Assembly: GCA_000482145.1 (NCBI GenBank)
Contig: AUXH01000023.1
Span: forward strand, 1-64,000
DNA: 64,000 bases
Origin: Strigomonas culicis
Lineage: Eukaryota > Euglenozoa > Kinetoplastea > Trypanosomatida > Trypanosomatidae
Direction: 5' to 3'
The position numbers and the translations under genes are program-made. A model generated the notes under the pieces. The model searched no databases. It saw nothing but the letters and a program-made list of their open reading frames with translations, and was not told the origin of the DNA. Shown here piece after piece: positions 28,255 to 37,997 of this stretch. Numbering within the stretch: position 1 is the stretch's first letter; every line of letters begins with the position of its first letter.

Positions 28255-29515
28255 GCCCCTTCACAGCCACACGTTTCACGACCAGAGAAACCGCGCCCGG
28301 GCCACGCCGCCGCGCGAAAAGGCAAAAGCCCCGGGACGCCGCGGCCGCCCGGACGACGATCGGGCGCCTTTCCACACCGGGGGGGGCCCGCGGGCCAAAT
28401 GGAACCTCGCGGCACCTGGGGATTATCGCCAGGTGGCAAGCGGGGGGGAGGGGGGGGGGCGACCGCGCCCTATCACAGACCCCCGCCTCGCCACACACGC
28501 ACGGGCCGCGTGAGGAAAAACACACAAACTGGCAGTGAAAAAGGAACGGCGGCCGCTGGGAAAGGGTTCGCGAGTGAATACCCCGACCGGCATCGGCCTG
28601 GTGGTGCGGCCTAGACACGGCCCTCTGGGGATGGCGCCGCGGGATAATTGGGGCAAACGTTCCCTCGGCGGATCGGCCGGACGGGCTAGGGATGTGTAGC
28701 ATTGAAACACCACGTTGGCATGGACGTTTGCTAGCACACCTTGCAAGAAGATGGTGGACCGCCGCCCCCGCCAGCGGGAACGCACCGAGGAAAAACCAAA
28801 AGGACCAGGCACCATGGCACCCCGCAACTAGTTTTGGTACACACACCATGTCCAAAGGGTGTTCTTTGTCTTGCTTCGCTTCATTTCCAGCCTTTTTTTT
28901 TTTCGGGCGCGGACTTTGCTCATCGGTGGTGCGGGGGCGCCGTGTTTTTTTGCTATGTTACCAAGGGCGGTTCCTAGCCACGGGGTGTGGCAAAACCATG
29001 TCATCCGCGACGCGGCATGGGTGAAGGAGGCCGGCATCTCCTCGCCTTTGTCCCTGCGAATGGAGAGGCCCGCCCGCTCCACTTTTTTCCAGGGGCGGCT
29101 CTTGTTTTCCCCCACGGCCGAGGCGGGGGATGCCGTTGCGGGTGCTGTTTTCCTCCATTCTCATGCAGATGAAAAGTGCTTGGGCGACCTTTCCTCCTGG
29201 CCCATGGCTGGCGCTGGTTCGTTGGCGCGGCTTTGCGGCCGGCGGGAGCCACCGCCCTCGGTGTTGCGAGGAATGGAAACCGTCCTTGGCCACGGGCGGG
29301 GGACTTTGAAGACCCGTTGCGCCGGGCGCGGCGGTGCGCGCGGGGGTTCGTTTGGGGTGGAGGGAAACCCGCCCCGCGTCCTTTATCCGCAAAGGGGCTT
29401 TTCCCGAGTCCCGCTTCGCCACTGGTGGCATCTTTTTTTATGGGTCGCTTCACCTTTTTGGGGCGGCGATCCTTAATTCTTTGGGGGTTTGAGCGGCGCT
29501 GCGTTGGTGGTTTGT
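28255..29515. promoter_or_regulatory. GC-rich island with opposing strand skew; candidate bidirectional initiation element
   Basis: Composition changes abruptly at both edges from AT-rich to GC-rich. Hand counts give 28261-28860: A138 C191 G203 T68 (66% GC) and 28861-29460: A67 C173 G198 T162 (62% GC). The excess of A over T on the left becomes an almost equal excess of T over A on the right. G exceeds C slightly on both sides. Poly-G runs occur at 28379-28386 and 28442-28459. No ATG-initiated frame with a domain, no tRNA and no repeat array was found. The position at the centre of the divergent switch suggests an initiation role; a foreign insertion is the main alternative. Confidence 0.55.
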
Positions 29516-31208
29516 AATTAATTAGAGGTGATGAATGACCGTGACGTGAAAATTGGGCTAGTACATAGACAATAGGAACGACACGTTTTTCTTTACCCTT
29601 TGTTTATATAAACAAGCGGTGCATACATACATACATATAAGTATTGTATTTATATGTGTACATATATACATCAGATACGGTCATCGTATTGACGCACCCG
29701 AACAAGGAACTCCCCTTTCTCACTTTTTTTTTCTGTAAGCGTAAAAGCATTCCATTACATCACTTCCAATGTGAGCGGAACGTTGCGTCAGGTGCTTTTT
29801 TTTTTTTTACAACATTTTATAAATACGGACACAAACGCTTTTTTTGTTGTTGCGTGATCGGGCTCACTCTTTGGGTTAAATAAAGCAGGATACAACATTT
29901 GCACAGATAATCAGGCAATAGTGAATAGTCTAAGTGAATTTTTTTTTTAGCAGTGAAAATGCTCTGTATGAACCTCTTAATTCGTTTTTAGTTAGGTGTA
30001 ACGTTACCTTTCGCTTCGTTGTTTTGTGAATAAAATGAAACAATTTATTGTGAGTTTTGCTTTAAACTATGTCTTAACACGTACACAGAAACTAACATAT
30101 CATACATATATGTATTATTACACATGTGCAAGTGGTCCGCTCCTTTTTTTTTGTTTGGACCCACAGAAAATATTGATGGAGTAGGTAAGAAGTCCGATGG
30201 AGAGTAGAACGCCTTATTCGCAATTGAGAAGAGTGCATCATCAAAAGATTATTTATTTCTGTTTCCCTCTTCCTGTCCACCTTGAGAAGATTTCTTTTCT
30301 TTCTTTCGATAATATGTCAACTCACATCTGTGTTTTATCATGACAGGGCTCTTGCGATTTGGAGAATACAGATGACGTATTTCTCGCATATCGCATGAGG
30401 CAGTATTTAGCTGTTTATTTTATAATAAGCAATGTACAGAAAGCACAATAATAAACTAATACAATTTATTAGTTCAATGTTTTTCATCGCTTTTGATTGC
30501 ATCAATGACGAATACACTCAGGTGGCATAAACCATATTTCTTTCTTTTTTTTTTTGTTTCCTTTTTCAATATATTTTTATGAACTGAGTACTTTTATCAT
30601 TTTTTTTTGTATTTGCCTATGTGTAGGAAAGGGAGGGGAAATAAGTCAGAGTATTTCACGTGGATCAGGGGTCCAATTTCTTCTTAATACATATTTTATT
30701 ATTATTATTATTGCGCTCTCTTTTTTTTTTTGCTTGTTTCATATTATTTATACCATTACTCCCTATTTGTTAATATATTTATATATTAAGGTGAGGAGAC
30801 CTTACGACTGTGAAGATGAATAAGAAGTCGCTAAAATACATTTATTGGACTCTTACTAATGCTGCCGTTGATAATAATAGGAATGCTATTCTCATTTTTT
30901 CTTATTGTTTTATTAATAGCAATACTACCACTAATAGTATTCACAATAACAGTTAAAAGAACAAGCAAATACCCATAATGACCTTTACTATTCACAACAG
31001 ACTTTTGGTAAGTTTGGGGTTATTTATAGGAATTGTTGAGGCTTTGCTATGCTTATTGTCCTTGCCACTCTTTATTTCAACATCTTTTGGCTTTTTTTTC
31101 TTCCTTTCGTTCCAGCTCACATGTGTTCACTGATATTCTTTTATTCCCTCCGATCTGAAATGGTTCTAAAGTAACGTAAGTCAATTTTAAGTATATTACT
31201 ATTATAAA

Positions 31209-31934
31209 ATGTCCAACGAAAAACCGAAAGTGTTTGGAGCGGTTGTTGTCCGACTTGCGGACCGCATGATGCTGTCTAAAGTTATGGGTGTGTCATGCGA
31301 GGGATTCACTATTCCGAGCACCGCCTGGGCCGATTTGGTGAGCCGTTGTGGAGCACCTCACTTTCGGACTTCTGCCTTCTTACAAGTTGCGTCAGATGCG
31401 TCACCGTCGCAGGAAGTGCAGCTGTCGTATCATATCATGACAGACGAGGCACTTGGATATGCAGTTCTTTGCACCAAGTCCATGAGTAGGCGAGAGGGGC
31501 ATGCCGTTTTGGACGATCTTTCCGTCCTCTTCAATAAAATGTTTGTTGAAAATGCGGCAAAGCTGAACCCCAAAACAGTGGAAGTTTTTACGCAACCTGC
31601 TCGCGATCTACTGATCAAGACAAGTGCGGGTGCATCCGACGGTACCCAGGACAAGGTAAGACAAGTTAAGCAAGCTGTTGATGAAGCAAAAAATCTCGCT
31701 CTCGACAACGTGGACAAGGCGATACAGAGGAGTAAGCGAATTGATGATATTGTCCATGCTTCTGACGATCTCCAGTTTCAGGCCCAAGGCTTTCAGCGCA
31801 GCAGTCGCGAGTTAAGCGACCAAATTTGGTGGAATTCGGTAAGAGGAAAACTGATAATTGGCGGGACAGCCGTTGTTTTTTTGCTAATGGTTTTCTTTGT
31901 TTTTTTAATTAATAAAGTCATATTGGGATTTTAA
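31209..31934 (+). CDS. Longin R-SNARE-like protein (VAMP family) with Ala at the zero layer
   Basis: A 241-residue membrane-fusion protein. A longin-type domain (about 5-130) is followed by a SNARE coiled coil (about 150-208) and a C-terminal membrane anchor (214-236), with a two-residue-long lumenal end. The juxtamembrane WW (207-208) is as in VAMPs. Aligned on the GF...WW spacing of synaptobrevins, the central zero-layer position is Ala184, where R-SNAREs have Arg. It should act in vesicle fusion in the endomembrane system; the compartment is not clear. It is the first gene of the plus-strand unit. Start chosen at the ATG at 31209. Confidence 0.85.
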   Translation: MSNEKPKVFGAVVVRLADRMMLSKVMGVSCEGFTIPSTAWADLVSRCGAPHFRTSAFLQVASDASPSQEVQLSYHIMTDEALGYAVLCTKSMSRREGHAVLDDLSVLFNKMFVENAAKLNPKTVEVFTQPARDLLIKTSAGASDGTQDKVRQVKQAVDEAKNLALDNVDKAIQRSKRIDDIVHASDDLQFQAQGFQRSSRELSDQIWWNSVRGKLIIGGTAVVFLLMVFFVFLINKVILGF

Positions 31935-32438
31935 CAATTTCTTTGAAAGAAGTCTCTTTTTTTTTTTTGACAGTATTTATACTGCAGTTTGCGTATTTTG
32001 TCGTTGTGATGAATTTATCTTGACAAAAACTCTCTTCATTTTCGTAAGAAATAAAGAAGAAAAAGCTACACTTGCTCTTTACTTGTCTCTGATTTAATTA
32101 TTCTATTTTATTTATTTGTGCTTCTCTTATTTTTTTCTCTCTCGTTCTCTCTATTTATGAATGTAGTATTGTTATTGTTTTTATTTCTGTTTCCTTACCT
32201 CTTTCCCTCTTTTTTTTTTTCTCAAGAAAATACTAAAAGCATAGATTTTTTTCACTCGTTTCTCTGGTTCACCAGCTACAACTTTTATAGACTATTGTTT
32301 TTTCTTACTTTTTGTTGTCCTGACACTGTTCTGTGCTTGCACACGCGGATATATTAAGCTTCGTACTTGGAAACGCATCATCTACATACACAAATATAAT
32401 ATAGATTAATTGTTTTCAGATTTCAGACGGTAATAAAT
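31935..32438. other. Spacer upstream of the RRM gene
   Basis: AT-rich with T/C-rich tracts (32120-32230). It ends in two candidate splice acceptors, TTTTCAG (AG at 32418-32419) and TTTCAG (32425-32426), close to the RRM gene ATG. No gene seen. Confidence 0.65.
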
Positions 32439-33830
32439 ATGTGGACAGCACTGGATGGTCTGTCACCTTGCCACTCCATTGTCTCTGACAGCAGTTCATG
32501 GTCTACTGCAGAACCCACTGCAGGCGGAGATGTTTCTTCCTTTTTAAGCCGAACTGGCGATGATTCTCGTGAAGATGGAGCCTCGTTTGGTTTTCACTGC
32601 AAGTTTTGGGTGCGGGTCAAGTACCTTGAGGAAAACACAAGTGAATCCGCGTTGAAGAAGATGTTTTATCCTTATGGAGCGGATGAAGCGTTTACTTCCG
32701 TTGAAAACGGAGAATTCCGCGGGTTTGTTGGCTTTGAAGTAGATTGCATGGCGGCACTGGCTTCCGAAAAAATGAATGAATTCATCCCGTGTGGCCAATC
32801 GCAAGCGCTTCAAGTGCACGTGGTGGATATGGATGAGGTTCTTGTCGCACGAACGAGGTCCGTGGCTCAGAAGAAGAAAGTGCGCACTTTTATCTTGGAA
32901 AAGTCACCGGCTGGTGCTGCGGCTGAGCTTGCGAACCAAGTCAAATGCAGCTCTATACAAGCTCTTGTTCCTCTTCTCTCGTCTGTATCCATTTATCTTT
33001 CGGCTGGGGACAGACAGACACAATTTGTCAAAGATGAGCTCTTCAAGCTGCTGCTAGTCCAAATAGTGGAGGGGTCGGATAGAAGCGTGTGTGCTAACTG
33101 CGGAACTGCTCTAGGTTTTTTTTTCTCTTGCGGTATGCTCTTGGGAGATCCCTTTCAACTGGCGACTGACCTTCTGCAGCGCGGTATTGTCTCGGTGGCA
33201 CAGGCGGACGGCATTTGCACGCTTGCTGTGGCCAGCAACGCGACACCGCTGCCCATTTCCAAGGCATCTTTTTGGGCCATGGTGGGCCACGTGGCAGCTG
33301 AGGTGTCCGATACCGCCATCCGCACAGCCCTTCTCGGCCATTTGCGCCATCTAAAGCAGCAGACTATTCCGTGGCCGATTTCTTTCTCGCCCTCAGAGAT
33401 GCCTCCGTGCTCTCTGCAGGTGAGTTCGACTGCACAGCACCAGCAAGGCGAAGCGCGGCGCCGCACGGTGTACGTATCGCATCTTCCCGCACAGCTGCCG
33501 CAAAACACCCTCATGGAGTTCTTGTCTCATGCGGGTGTGGTGGACAAGGTGCGCGTGTGCGTAAGCCCTGGGTACAGCACCATGTTCGCGTTCGTGGAAA
33601 TGCACACAGTCAAGGGGGCCAAGGTCGCGATTGAACTGAACGGAGGACACATGATGGGCTGCGTGGTGCGCGTGCAGGCCGCGCGTAATCCGATTCAAGA
33701 TGTGATGAGCGGGGATGCCATCTACTCCCCCACCGGTCTGCTCCAACAACACTGTCTGTTCGGCCAGAGTAGTGCTCCGCTAGCGGCGTGCGCCACAGAA
33801 CCGAGCTGTGTCATTCGCCACCAAATGTAG
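32439..33830 (+). CDS. RRM-type RNA-binding protein
   Basis: A 463-residue protein. The C-terminal RRM is clear (about 339-418): RNP2 is RTVYVSHLP and the RNP1 region is YSTMFAFVEM, with the usual GHMMGCVVRV last strand. An N-terminal segment (about 48-130, FWVRVKYLEEN ... FRGFVGFEV) is a second, more diverged RRM-like fold. The middle (about 150-320) is helical and Cys-containing, with no recognised domain. The C-terminal 40 residues are disordered. It probably binds mRNA and regulates stability or translation; the specific trypanosomatid RBP name is not assigned. The gene follows the SNARE gene in the plus-strand unit. Confidence 0.85.
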   Translation: MWTALDGLSPCHSIVSDSSSWSTAEPTAGGDVSSFLSRTGDDSREDGASFGFHCKFWVRVKYLEENTSESALKKMFYPYGADEAFTSVENGEFRGFVGFEVDCMAALASEKMNEFIPCGQSQALQVHVVDMDEVLVARTRSVAQKKKVRTFILEKSPAGAAAELANQVKCSSIQALVPLLSSVSIYLSAGDRQTQFVKDELFKLLLVQIVEGSDRSVCANCGTALGFFFSCGMLLGDPFQLATDLLQRGIVSVAQADGICTLAVASNATPLPISKASFWAMVGHVAAEVSDTAIRTALLGHLRHLKQQTIPWPISFSPSEMPPCSLQVSSTAQHQQGEARRRTVYVSHLPAQLPQNTLMEFLSHAGVVDKVRVCVSPGYSTMFAFVEMHTVKGAKVAIELNGGHMMGCVVRVQAARNPIQDVMSGDAIYSPTGLLQQHCLFGQSSAPLAACATEPSCVIRHQM

Positions 33831-34611
33831 GCGCTGCTGCACGCATGTAGCCAGCGCGCTCATCCAAGTCATAGATTATACACACGCACCGAGAGAGACA
33901 CATAGGTAGCTTCATGAAGGGCAAATAGAAAGCATAGAATTGTACTTACTGAACTTCTGTTTACACACGAAGGATTTCTATAGATACACTTTTTTTTTTT
34001 CTTGTTCATATTCAAAACACCTTTTCACGAATATATATATATATATATATATATACAATAAGCGTAACAACTGTGATACAAATAAGCAGAAAGCAGAATA
34101 AACCAAGCAAAAAAAAAGCAAAAAAAAAAGAAGACAAAACATGATAAATGCACATGATAGAAGAGATTAAGCACATTCTAACTGTTAGAATACTATTTAT
34201 ATATCACTGACATCCGGTCTCTTTTTTCGTTTACTATAGATTTGTGAGATGACTATTGCACACATACTCATCATATTCACTACCTTTACTTCAACTCAAT
34301 GCATTAGAGAAAAAAAAAAAAGAAAAAAAAAATACAGGCAAAAACAGTTTTTGTTTCGATTTCCTGTTTCTCTCTCTCCTTTCATTATTAACCTATCTTC
34401 TCTTCTCCTTAGAAGCGTATGTTCCCCCCTTTTTTGCTCTCTTTTACGTACACATGTCTGTTAAACTCAGATTATTCGTGTTCACTTTCCATTTCTCCTT
34501 CTCTGCGGCAATTTTAGTTTCCCTTCTCTCCCTCCTCCCCTCTTTCTTCTTTCCGCAGTGTGCATTGCATCCGGCATACTTGCAGACGGCTTCGTGTAAG
34601 GATACGTGCCC
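33831..34611. other. Spacer with (AT)n repeat
   Basis: AT-rich with an (AT)n run at 34030-34054 and A tracts at 34108-34130. The last part (34360-34558) becomes strongly pyrimidine-rich toward the AAA ATPase gene. No gene seen. Confidence 0.7.
34520..34558 (+). promoter_or_regulatory. Probable trans-splice acceptor for the AAA ATPase gene
   Basis: An unusually strong C/T tract (CCCTTCTCTCCCTCCTCCCC and following) runs into CCGCAG, with the AG at 34557-34558, 53 bases before the ATG at 34612. This matches the usual distance of a spliced-leader acceptor. Confidence 0.7.
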
Positions 34612-36600
34612 ATGATTAGCGTTCCTCAGAGCTGGTCTTGCTCGTCCTCACCCTGTGTATGTGTGCAACTGGGCGCCGATGACCGTCACTTTCTTTGTAA
34701 TGTACGCACTGGATCGAGTTCTTCCGTTTTTTTTGAATGGAGACCCACCATCTTACTTGACAGCAGAGAGACGAGAGTTATGCTAATGCAAGATTTTAGC
34801 ACTCCGGAGCTCCACCAGGTGCTTGCTCGTGAGAGCGCTGGCGGGTTATGGTGGACCTACACCCCATGTCACCATGAGACAGCCGCTCCCGGAAGCGTCA
34901 CCTTACGTCTTTGGCGTCCTCACATTCGATACGTCGCCAAGTCGATTGTGTTGAGAGGCCCTCGCCTCGGAACTCGCGCCACACCTGCTCTCCTGAAAGC
35001 AGAACTTGCTGGGCTCAGCGTTGCTACTGGCGCTGTGGTACGTACATCCCTGGGCTCGTACACCGTTGTGGGAATGGAGCTCATGGAGGGGTACAAGGGG
35101 GTAACACTCGTGGGTGCCGCCTGTCGCATTCGGCTCAACGACGGCAGCGCACCGCAGCCAAACAGAGCGGACCACACTGCCCTGCCTATTGGACTTGATA
35201 AGGAGCAGGCGAGACTCACGGCCGTGATTCGTTTTGCATTGCAGACGCGGTTCACCCAGTCCTTTGTCCTCGTGCGCGGCCCCCGTGGCTGTGGGGTGAC
35301 CACTACGGTTGACGCCGCCCTCGCGTGCATCGGTGACGAGGCGGTTCTTGTCCCATGGAGTTTCACTTTTAATGCGGTTGACACAAGCCAGAGCTGCAAT
35401 GCGCGCGTGGTTGTCGTGCGCATTCACCCGTTGGAAGAGTACTTTCCCGCAGTTGACGACGGCGAGGCCCTTCTTGCGCGGTGCAAGCTGGAGAGTGACG
35501 TCCGCATCCTCTCTGACGCCCGTGCCGGCGGCCAGGGCCACTCCGTGGTCGTGGTCGGCTCTTCCCACCATTACGGAAGTGACTGCGCCGTGTCTGTGGT
35601 GGAGCAGTGTTTCACCACCCACATTGTACTCGCGCTTCCCGACGCGACCCTCCGCGCGAAGCTCCTTGCGACGGTGCGCGGCGGGGCGGCGCACGACTGG
35701 GCAGAGGTGGCGCATGCGATGGTGGGCCTGTCCGCGGCGGAGGTGCTGGAGGCCGCACGCGACCCGACGTGGGATCGGCCAGCGGCGTTCCAAAAGGTGG
35801 AGTGGTCAGATATTGGTGGTCTGCGGGAGGTGAAGGAGTGCCTCTACAAAACGCTCATCCTACCCTACCGAAATCCAGAGCTGTTTGAGCGGTTTGGCCT
35901 CACGCCGACGAAAGGCATGCTCTTGTACGGCCCTCCTGGATGCGCAAAGACGACGTTGATCAAGGCACTCTGCTCCGAGAGCTATTTTTCACTGATTTAC
36001 TTGGACTCTGCTAATGTGATCAGCGCATACGTGGGAGAGAGTGAGCGACGACTGCGGGACGTGTTTGCCAAGGCGTCGAAAATGGCTCCCTGCATCGTTT
36101 TCTTTGATGAGGTCGAGGTGCTTGGGGGACGACGTCAGTCGTCTGCGGCCCGATCAAGCGAGCAGGTGCGCTTGTTGTCAACGCTGCTCACAGAGCTGGA
36201 TGGGTTTGCACCCACCAAAGGTGTGTGCTTCATTGGTGCCACCAACGTGCCGCACTTGATCGATCCTGCACTTCTGCGTCCTGGAAGGTTTGACTACCTC
36301 CTGCGCGTGCCCTTACCGGGCATGGAGGACAGGTGTGATATCCTGCGGACGTCGCTGCAAAAAACGGCAGTGAACATTTCGCGAATTGCCGCTCTGACGG
36401 ACGGTTTCAGTGGCGCCGATTTGAAGGCGTTCTGCGCCGGCGTCTTGCTCGAGTTGCTGCGTGATGGCGATGCTTCTCTTGTTTTGCAGGACAAGGAGCA
36501 GATCACATTGCTGTTTGAGAATAAGCTTAAAGCATTTAATTGCACTACGTACGACTTATCTGCCCTCACTAATTTTGAAAATGAGCACCACCTTGCCTGA
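34612..36600 (+). CDS. Tandem AAA ATPase, AFG2/SPATA5L1-like, with inactive first domain
   Basis: A 662-residue type II AAA protein. The second AAA domain (about 403-640) is intact: the WSDIGGL entry motif, Walker A GPPGCAKT (440-447), Walker B IVFFDE (495-500), ATNVPHLIDPALLRPGRFD (second region of homology with arginine finger) and FSGADLKAFC. The first domain has lost its motifs. Walker A reads GPRGCGVTT with Val229 in place of Lys, and the Walker B position reads VVVVRI instead of hydrophobics-DE. The D2 sequence, especially GCAKTTL, resembles AFG2B/SPATA5L1 and other Cdc48 relatives involved in late 60S ribosome maturation. PEX1/PEX6, which also have a degenerate D1, are the main alternative. 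The first ATG is at 34612. Confidence 0.83.
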   Translation: MISVPQSWSCSSSPCVCVQLGADDRHFLCNVRTGSSSSVFFEWRPTILLDSRETRVMLMQDFSTPELHQVLARESAGGLWWTYTPCHHETAAPGSVTLRLWRPHIRYVAKSIVLRGPRLGTRATPALLKAELAGLSVATGAVVRTSLGSYTVVGMELMEGYKGVTLVGAACRIRLNDGSAPQPNRADHTALPIGLDKEQARLTAVIRFALQTRFTQSFVLVRGPRGCGVTTTVDAALACIGDEAVLVPWSFTFNAVDTSQSCNARVVVVRIHPLEEYFPAVDDGEALLARCKLESDVRILSDARAGGQGHSVVVVGSSHHYGSDCAVSVVEQCFTTHIVLALPDATLRAKLLATVRGGAAHDWAEVAHAMVGLSAAEVLEAARDPTWDRPAAFQKVEWSDIGGLREVKECLYKTLILPYRNPELFERFGLTPTKGMLLYGPPGCAKTTLIKALCSESYFSLIYLDSANVISAYVGESERRLRDVFAKASKMAPCIVFFDEVEVLGGRRQSSAARSSEQVRLLSTLLTELDGFAPTKGVCFIGATNVPHLIDPALLRPGRFDYLLRVPLPGMEDRCDILRTSLQKTAVNISRIAALTDGFSGADLKAFCAGVLLELLRDGDASLVLQDKEQITLLFENKLKAFNCTTYDLSALTNFENEHHLA

Positions 36601-37046
36601 GAAGTTAGTGAAGGAAAAACACACACTCGCACGTGTGTGTGTGTATGTGTGTGTGTGTGTGTGCAGTGGAGCCAACACCAATACTTTATAACCAAACAAA
36701 AACAAAAAGCAAAGTGCTACTAGACGATATATACGTACATGCACATATTGATTACTATTCTTTTTGTCCGTCCTCCTTCTTTTCAGCGTTATGCGTGGAG
36801 AGCCCAGTGCATACATATGTCTGTGTAAGTGCGATTCTCTTGCGTTCTTCTTTCCTTCCTTATTCTATTTACGACTCATTCGATGTCGTTAATACATCTT
36901 TATGTTCTGATATCGTTCGTTTGTAGCGGTGTCACCGTGCTGACCCCCTCCTCTTTTTAGAATTGCCTTTTTTCCCCGTAAGCTTTATAGACGCCTTTGC
37001 TCTTTTGAACTGTTCCCACATTTTTTGGTTCCCCTTTGTCGTGGCG
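36601..37046. other. Spacer with (GT)n repeat
   Basis: Contains a (GT)n run at 36633-36663, interrupted once. Pyrimidine-rich stretches follow at 36755-36785 and 36940-37035 before the next ATG. No gene seen. Confidence 0.75.
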
Positions 37047-37601
37047 ATGTCTGTAGATGTATCCGACAGAATCTTTTTCGAGGGTGCTGAATGTATCGTT
37101 TGTGTGTCCGAAAGCTGTTGCTCAGAAAAGCTAAAGTGCTGCTCCGAAATGCTTCATTTTGATGAGTACAGAGAGACGAACAGAATAGTAGACGGCCTCC
37201 CACCCCTCTTTCAATATTTTTCCTCCAAGGAGGCCTCCCCTACTCTGGTGCTCTTCAAAACGGTTCTGAATAACGCCGTGGACATATATGGCGCTTTGAC
37301 CGTCGTCTATGACGAGGCTGAGGCGTCAAAACCGTTTCAGCCGTTCTCATCCGAGATGCAGCACTACGATGACTGTCTCCCCCAAGCAGACCCGAAGGTC
37401 CCCACCATGCGGGAGCGTCTGCGCCGGAGAACGCGGCCGTACATTTGGTCTCTCGTCGATAACGGATCCAAAATCGAATCATATGCGGTCAATAGTGTGG
37501 CCAGTGCAAAATTTAGTTCTGAAATGCAGCATTGGGATGATTATAGAATGAGCAAAGGTGAGTTGTGTCTGGATACCATGGCTAAAGCTTTTCGAGAATA
37601 G
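37047..37601 (+). CDS. Small protein with three SEM-x-H-aromatic-D motifs; unknown function
   Basis: A 184-residue protein starting at MSVDVSDRIFF; the frame is open upstream only from a non-ATG codon. Three copies of a nine-residue motif are spread along it: SEMLHFDEY, SEMQHYDDC and SEMQHWDDY, at residues 33-41, 102-110 and 158-166 of this start. All three are preceded by CC or FS. Between them the sequence is unrelated, with a short basic block RERLRRRTRPY. The fixed SEM, His and Asp with a changing aromatic (F/Y/W) suggest a short linear binding motif used three times by one partner, or repeated phosphosites. A Cys-rich start (CVSESCCSEKLKCC) precedes copy one. I do not recognise the family. 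Confidence 0.75.
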   Translation: MSVDVSDRIFFEGAECIVCVSESCCSEKLKCCSEMLHFDEYRETNRIVDGLPPLFQYFSSKEASPTLVLFKTVLNNAVDIYGALTVVYDEAEASKPFQPFSSEMQHYDDCLPQADPKVPTMRERLRRRTRPYIWSLVDNGSKIESYAVNSVASAKFSSEMQHWDDYRMSKGELCLDTMAKAFRE

Positions 37602-37997
37602 TGTAAAGGGTCATGTCGATTGTGTGTCTTTGGCGAATTTAGTAATGACTGCTGGCAAAAGCAAGTGTGTGTTGTTTCTTTCCTTGTCGGTGTTCGTGTC
37701 CCTTTGCCTTTCCTTTTCTTGTAACTTAACTTTTTTTTTCTTCTTGCGATTCCACCCATCATTTCACACCATGGAACCTTTTTTTTTTTTGTCGTATCGG
37801 TCCTTCTCCTCTCTGGCACTTTTAGCGTTAATCATGTCACTGCTTCTTTCTTCACCATCCCCCACTCAGTTCCATCTCTTGAAGCCTTTTTCAGAAATTT
37901 GAAATCACTGTTTTTTTTCATTTTATTTACTATATTTACTATAATTTCTCTTTTCAAGACTATCGTGTAATATAGATCCTGATTCAAGTTATCAAAA
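37602..37997. other. Spacer upstream of methylmalonyl-CoA mutase
   Basis: T/C-rich on the plus strand (37670-37900) with repeated pyrimidine tracts, the expected signal for trans-splicing of the mutase mRNA. No gene seen. Confidence 0.7.

Larger units (their letters stand above)
27717..31208. promoter_or_regulatory. Divergent strand-switch region (probable Pol II transcription start region)
   Basis: About 3.5 kb between the last minus-strand start (27716) and the first plus-strand start (31209). Genes on both sides point outward. In trypanosomatids such divergent switches are where polycistronic Pol II transcription starts in both directions, marked by special histones. The outer parts are AT-rich (27717-28250 and 29520-31208) with TA, CA and CATA repeats. 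The middle is the GC-rich island listed separately. No tRNA or recognisable promoter consensus was found. Confidence 0.8.

Noticed and set aside
28232..29476. Two 200-codon frames pointing outward from the centre of the GC island
   Set aside because: Both begin at non-ATG codons (TTG and GTG), show no domain or coherent composition, and are expected by chance in GC-rich DNA where stop codons are rare.
29516..31208. Search for tRNA or other Pol III genes in the strand-switch region
   Set aside because: No sequence with a convincing B-box (GGTTCGA-type) and cloverleaf arms was found by eye. A tRNAscan run would be the decisive test.
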